10,337 bases of DNA, from positions 1 through 10,337 of the forward strand of contig CAMKNF010000060.1 in NCBI GenBank assembly GCA_946414115.1, written 5' to 3'. Position 1 is the first letter of the stretch; each line of letters opens with the position of its first letter. A model generated the notes under the pieces. The model had not been told where the DNA came from, made no database searches, and worked only from the letters and a program-made list of their open reading frames with translations. Below are positions 7,362 through 10,337 of the stretch, one piece after another. The position numbers and the translations under genes were made by a program. This stretch comes from an uncultured Ruminococcus sp. (GTDB taxonomy: Bacteria; Bacillota; Clostridia; Oscillospirales; Acutalibacteraceae).

Positions 7362-9218
7362 TTATACCTCCTGTAGGATAGGAAGTATCATAGGAGCACG
7401 GCGTGTTTTCTGACCAATCAGCTTAGCCACGTCGTCCTTTATTCTGTTTTTGATTACGCCCCACTCGTGAATGTTATTCTCGGCACAATCCTCGAGAATA
7501 TTCAGGGCAACTCTTTTGACTTCTTCAATCAGTCCTTCGCTTTCACGTACATAGACAAATCCTCTTGAAACAATGTCAGGACCGCTGATTACGTGACCGT
7601 CGTAAACGTCGAGCGAAGCAACGATTATTATAAGTCCGTCCTGACCGAGATGCTTACGGTCACGAAGAACTATGCTTCCTACGTCGCCTACGCCGAGTCC
7701 GTCAACAAACACCTTGCCTGCCTGAACGGGCGCAAGCTCCTTCATATAATTCTCGTTGATTTCGACAACACTGCCGACATCTCCGATAAATATATTCTTT
7801 CTTTCCATTCCCAGATACTGGGCAAGCTCTGCGTGCTTCTGAAGGTGCTTTTGCTCGCCGTGAACGGGAATAAAGTATTTCGGCTTGACAAGGCGGTGGA
7901 TAATTTTAAGCTCCTCCTGACAGGCGTGTCCCGAAACGTGAACGTCGTACATTGACTCGTAGATAACCTTACAGCCCTTTTTGAGAAGCTCGTCAACTAC
8001 GTTTCCGACTGTCTTTTCGTTGCCGGGAATCGGATTTGCCGAAATGATTATAAAGTCGCCCTCACCTACCATAACCTTGCGGTGGTCGGAGTAAGCCATT
8101 CTTGAAAGTGCGCTCATAGGCTCGCCCTGACTGCCCGTCGTTACAAGCACAACCTGCTGTGGCATAAACTTATCGAGCATATCTATATCTATAATAATAT
8201 TCTCGGGCACATTAAGATAGCCTAAACTGCTTGCAACGTCCATATAGTTGACCATACTTCTGCCCGAAAAAGCTACTTTTCTTCCGTACTTCTCGGCGCA
8301 GTTGATAATCTGCTGAACCCTGTTTACGTTTGATGCAAAGGTTGCAATGATTATTCTGTAGTTTTCGGCACTTCTGAAAAGGCTGTCAAGGCTGTCTGAT
8401 ACCATTCTTTCGGTCGGAGTATAGCCTGAACGGTTGGCGTTTGTGCTTTCGGCAAGGAGTGCAAGAACGCCATCATCTCCGACCTTTGCAATGCTTGAAA
8501 GGTCAATCATATCACCCGTAATCGGTGTGCAATCGATTTTGAAGTCGCCTGTGTGGACGATAGTACCTGCGGGAGTTTTGATTGCAAAAGCAACTGCGTC
8601 GGGTATTGAATGATTAACGTGAATAAACTGTACGCTCATACAGCCAAGCTTTATTGTGTCGCCAGCATTGACAACATTGAGCTGGGTTTTATTGTAAAGG
8701 CTGTGCTCCTTGAGCTTATTGCCGACAAGACCTAAAGTGAGCGGAGTGCCGTATATCGGAACGTTTACCTTTGAAAGGAGAAACGGAAGACCGCCGATGT
8801 GGTCCTCGTGACCGTGAGTGAGAACAATGCCTTTTACCCTCTCGTAATTCTGTTCAATGTACGAAAAATCGGGAATTACAAGGTCAACGCCGAGCATATC
8901 GCCGTCGGGGAATGCCATTCCGCAGTCAACGATTATTATGTCGTTTTCACATTCGATAAGCGTGATATTCTTTCCGATTTCATTCAGTCCGCCGAGAAAA
9001 GCAATTTTAACAGACGGCTTACGAACAGTTTTTTGTATTCCGTTCTTCACATAAGGCTTTTTCTTGTAGCTTTTCTTGCCTTTCTGTGAAAAGTCATAGC
9101 CCGAACGGCTCTGTGTATTAAACGAACCCTTTGTAAACTGCTTTGAATTGTTTTTCTTACCCTTTGAGTACCTGTTTTGCTTGAGATTATAATTTTCTTT
9201 TCTTGTTTCTGTACTCAC
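7362..9218 (-). CDS. rnjA: Ribonuclease J (metallo-beta-lactamase/beta-CASP RNase)
   Basis: Zinc-dependent RNase combining 5'-3' exonuclease and endonuclease activity in mRNA decay and rRNA/tRNA processing. The 618-residue protein has a basic, low-complexity N-terminus (about 1-68), a metallo-beta-lactamase core starting KIAFLGGLNEIGKN (71-84), the metal motif HGHEDH (135-140), HVNHS (200-204), HTGDFK (222-227), a beta-CASP domain (about 250-420, with ATFASN at 292-297), the closing VSGHACQEEL (428-437) and PVHGE (451-455), and the C-terminal domain (about 500-618). All catalytic histidines and aspartates of the family are visible. Bacillus RNase J1 is about 555 residues; the excess is the N-terminal tail. 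The start is GTG with GGAGGT six bases upstream. As the first gene of the minus-strand group it has two possible promoters upstream. J1 versus J2 type cannot be settled from this window. Confidence 0.95.
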   Translation of the reverse strand: MSTETRKENYNLKQNRYSKGKKNNSKQFTKGSFNTQSRSGYDFSQKGKKSYKKKPYVKNGIQKTVRKPSVKIAFLGGLNEIGKNITLIECENDIIIVDCGMAFPDGDMLGVDLVIPDFSYIEQNYERVKGIVLTHGHEDHIGGLPFLLSKVNVPIYGTPLTLGLVGNKLKEHSLYNKTQLNVVNAGDTIKLGCMSVQFIHVNHSIPDAVAFAIKTPAGTIVHTGDFKIDCTPITGDMIDLSSIAKVGDDGVLALLAESTNANRSGYTPTERMVSDSLDSLFRSAENYRIIIATFASNVNRVQQIINCAEKYGRKVAFSGRSMVNYMDVASSLGYLNVPENIIIDIDMLDKFMPQQVVLVTTGSQGEPMSALSRMAYSDHRKVMVGEGDFIIISANPIPGNEKTVGNVVDELLKKGCKVIYESMYDVHVSGHACQEELKIIHRLVKPKYFIPVHGEQKHLQKHAELAQYLGMERKNIFIGDVGSVVEINENYMKELAPVQAGKVFVDGLGVGDVGSIVLRDRKHLGQDGLIIIVASLDVYDGHVISGPDIVSRGFVYVRESEGLIEEVKRVALNILEDCAENNIHEWGVIKNRIKDDVAKLIGQKTRRAPMILPILQEV

Positions 9219-9254
9219 AAATTTACCTCCATATTTTCTTAAGATTCTGAAATA

Positions 9255-9284
9255 TATATAGAAAGGCTTTTATTCTCCTGTCAA
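9255..9284 (-). promoter_or_regulatory. Candidate proximal promoter of rnjA
   Basis: The minus strand reads TTGACA (9284..9279), an 18-base spacer, then TATATA (9260..9255). Transcription would start near 9247, leaving a leader of about 30 bases with GGAGGT (9230..9225) ahead of the GTG start. The -35 is consensus; the -10 lies in a TA-repeat and is less certain. Confidence 0.5.
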
Positions 9285-9450
9285 AGACGAATATTTAACG
9301 ACCATATTCAAGGGAGAGTAAAATTCTTTCTTTTTTAATCCGTAAGCATCAAACGGATTTATTCCCTATAATAAAGTATTAGCAGTAGAAAGTGAAAAAA
9401 ACACTGCAACAAAATAAGCATATACTGCTCCGAGTATATATATTCATATT

Positions 9451-9480
9451 ATTTTAACTCATACACCTTAATAATGTCAA
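9451..9480 (-). promoter_or_regulatory. Candidate distal promoter of rnjA
   Basis: The minus strand reads consensus TTGACA (9480..9475), an 18-base spacer, then TAAAAT (9456..9451). It would give a leader of about 225 bases that includes the 9337..9359 hairpin. Its -35 lies inside the 14-base sequence repeated upstream of ftsH. Confidence 0.45.
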
Positions 9481-9487
9481 TACATTA
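9474..9487 (-). repeat. 14-base sequence shared with the ftsH leader, copy 2
   Basis: TAATGTATTGACAT on the minus strand, identical to 1983..1970 and in the same orientation relative to the downstream gene. Here TTGACA forms the -35 of the distal rnjA promoter candidate. It includes the imperfect dyad TGT-N4-ACA. Either a shared operator or -35 context, or coincidence in AT-rich DNA. Confidence 0.45.
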
Positions 9488-9624
9488 AAAGAATTATAAT
9501 TTATATTTTGGGTATGCAGAGTAAATCCTTACAATTTTAATAGGAATTTGAATTTCATTATAAAAATTCAGCAGTTTTATTAATATTATGCTCCGTTTTT
9601 GGCAAAATAATAACTAAATAATGG

Positions 9625-9653
9625 TTGCATTTGTGAATTATGCGTATTATAAT
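9625..9653 (+). promoter_or_regulatory. Predicted sigma-A promoter of rnhA
   Basis: TTGCAT (9625..9630), a 17-base spacer and consensus TATAAT (9648..9653). Transcription would start near 9660, 25 bases before the TTG start. The -10 lies inside the longer open frame from ATG 9640, which argues against that earlier start. Confidence 0.7.
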
Positions 9654-9684
9654 ATTAGTCGAACGTCAATTAAGGAGAATACGC

Positions 9685-10122
9685 TTGAAACAGGTTGAAA
9701 TTTTTACCGACGGCGCTTGCAGCGGAAATCCGGGTCCCGGAGGCTGGGGTGCAGTCCTGCGCTACAACGGGCACGAACGTGAGCTGTCGGGCGGAGAAGC
9801 AAATACAACTAACAACAGAATGGAGCTTTCCGCAGTAATCAATGCACTTGAAGCGCTTAAGGAGCCGTGCAAGGTAACGCTGTACAGCGATTCCCAGTAT
9901 GTGTGCAACGCTTTAAAGCTCGGCTGGGCTAAAAAGTGGAAGGCAAACAACTGGATGCGCAACAAAAAAGAGCCTGCGCTGAATCCCGAGCTGTGGGACA
10001 GGCTTTTAAAGCTCTGTGACATTCACGAGGTTGATGTTATATGGGTAAAAGGTCACGCCGGACACCCTGAAAACGAAAGGTGCGACCGACTCGCTGTTGC
10101 CGCGGCACAGCAATATGCATAA
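9685..10122 (+). CDS. rnhA: Ribonuclease HI
   Basis: Cleaves the RNA strand of RNA:DNA hybrids, removing R-loops and helping with primer removal in the cytosol. The 145-residue product has normal length. The motif FTDGACSGNPGPGGWG (7-22) carries D9. The other catalytic residues are E47 (NNRMEL), D69 (YSDSQYV) and D134 (ERCDRLA), with H124 in VKGHAG as the flexible-loop histidine. The basic protrusion (about 78-97, GWAKKWKANNWMRNKK) typical of the E. coli-type enzyme is present, and there is no N-terminal hybrid-binding domain. The start is TTG at 9685: AAGGAG (9672..9677) lies seven bases upstream, the protein then begins MKQVEIFTDG, and the earlier in-frame ATG at 9640 overlaps the promoter. 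It is divergent from rnjA and followed 20 bases later by a cysteine desulfurase gene, probably cotranscribed. Confidence 0.96.
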   Translation: MKQVEIFTDGACSGNPGPGGWGAVLRYNGHERELSGGEANTTNNRMELSAVINALEALKEPCKVTLYSDSQYVCNALKLGWAKKWKANNWMRNKKEPALNPELWDRLLKLCDIHEVDVIWVKGHAGHPENERCDRLAVAAAQQYA

Positions 10123-10142
10123 ATCAGACGAAGGTGATATAT

Positions 10143-10292
10143 ATGAGAAACATTTATGCCGACAACTCGGCTACAACTGCTCTTGCACCGTCGGTGCTTG
10201 AAAAAATGATGCCCTACCTCACCGAGGTCTACGGCAACCCCTCAAGCCTTTACCGTATAGGCGGCAAGGCAAAGGAAGCTGTTGAGAAATCA
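10143..10292 (+). CDS. Cysteine desulfurase (NifS/IscS type), N-terminal fragment
   Basis: PLP-dependent enzyme family that removes sulfur from cysteine to supply Fe-S cluster assembly or tRNA thiolation. Only the first 50 codons are genuine: MRNIYADNSATT at the start, then VLEKMMPYLTEVYGNPSSLY and GGKAKEAVEKS. The YADN-ATT and GNPSS motifs and their spacing are those of the group I (NifS/IscS) branch. The PLP lysine and catalytic cysteine would lie beyond the contig end. ATG has AAGGTG six bases upstream. At codon 51 adapter begins exactly in frame and would add RSEEHTSELQSPSSI, a false tail. The family is usually about 380-400 residues. Which paralogue it is (nifS, iscS) cannot be told without the rest and the downstream genes. 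Confidence 0.9.
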
Positions 10293-10337
10293 AGATCGGA
10301 AGAGCACACGTCTGAACTCCAGTCACCATCAAGTATC
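10293..10337 (+). other. Illumina adapter plus index (sequencing artefact)
   Basis: The 34-base index-read adapter, beginning AGATCGGAAGAGC, runs 10293..10326. It is followed by index CATCAAGT (10327..10334) and ATC (10335..10337), the first bases of the next constant adapter segment. It mirrors 1..43 exactly over 43 bases. Not genomic; trim. Confidence 0.98.

Larger units (their letters stand above)
9219..9684. other. Divergent AT-rich regulatory region between rnjA and rnhA
   Basis: A 466-base stretch with no convincing gene. It contains two candidate minus-strand promoters for rnjA, one strong plus-strand promoter for rnhA, a 14-base repeat shared with the ftsH leader, and a 7-pair hairpin at 9337..9359 (AATCCGT and ACGGATT around a 9-base loop). 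That hairpin lies in the possible long rnjA leader and is not followed by a T-run on either strand. No tRNA, T-box or riboswitch that I recognise is present. Confidence 0.75.

Noticed and set aside
9337..9359. Intrinsic terminator in the divergent region
   Set aside because: The 7-pair stem has a T-run before it on the plus strand and an A-run after it on the minus strand, the wrong arrangement for termination in either direction.
9640..9684. RNase HI start at ATG 9640
   Set aside because: The TATAAT at 9648..9653 would lie inside the coding sequence and the 15 extra residues are not seen in RNase HI; TTG 9685 has AAGGAG at ideal spacing.
9621..9700. Short plus-strand frame from ATG 9621, about 25 codons, overlapping the rnhA start
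   Set aside because: It overlaps the predicted promoter, has no ribosome site and has no recognisable product.
44..10292. A new defence, mobile or biosynthetic system
   Set aside because: All sizeable frames resolve to well-known housekeeping families in a familiar order; no unexplained gene cluster remains.
1..10337. Terminal inverted repeats of a linear replicon or transposon
   Set aside because: The repeats are Illumina adapter with a sample index; there is no transposase, terminal protein or target-site duplication.

Overview
This window is a 10,337-base contig. Its genuine part (44..10292) is a housekeeping locus of a low-to-moderate-GC Gram-positive bacterium. Protein sequences and gene order (RNase J, GdpP, L9, DnaB, TilS, FtsH) fit class Clostridia, probably a Ruminococcus/Oscillospiraceae-type gut organism; that placement is inference from protein style and synteny. 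Both ends are Illumina TruSeq-type adapter, including the same 8-base index, so they are not biology. The two end genes (ftsH and a cysteine desulfurase gene) are cut by adapter and their last predicted residues are artefacts.

Layout: 1..43 adapter. On the minus strand, read right to left, lie rnjA (9218..7362), gdpP (7306..5354), rplI (5207..4761), dnaB (4739..3369), tilS (3376..2048) and the 5' part of ftsH (1856..44). tilS overlaps the end of dnaB by 8 bases, and rplI-dnaB are 21 bases apart. Wider gaps lie before gdpP (55), rplI (146) and ftsH (191). The ftsH gap holds a good sigma-A-type promoter, so ftsH probably has its own transcription. A 466-base AT-rich divergent region (9219..9684) carries promoters for rnjA on one side and rnhA on the other. 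On the plus strand, rnhA (9685..10122) is followed 20 bases later by the first 50 codons of a nifS/iscS-type gene (10143..10292). 10293..10337 is adapter again.

The genes cover core information processing and envelope control: mRNA turnover (RNase J), c-di-AMP hydrolysis (GdpP), a ribosomal protein (L9), the replicative helicase (DnaB), tRNA-Ile modification (TilS), membrane proteolysis (FtsH), RNA:DNA hybrid removal (RNase HI) and sulfur mobilisation (cysteine desulfurase). Four of the eight starts are GTG or TTG, each supported by a Shine-Dalgarno sequence. I see no tRNA, rRNA, CRISPR array, insertion sequence, prophage or defence genes, and no clear intrinsic terminator.

I found no new multi-gene system. 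The points worth a second look are the adapter ends, a pair of near-identical palindromic repeats bracketing gdpP, a 14-base sequence shared by the ftsH and rnjA upstream regions, the long basic N-terminus of RNase J, the low GC of tilS, and the absence of hpt between tilS and ftsH.
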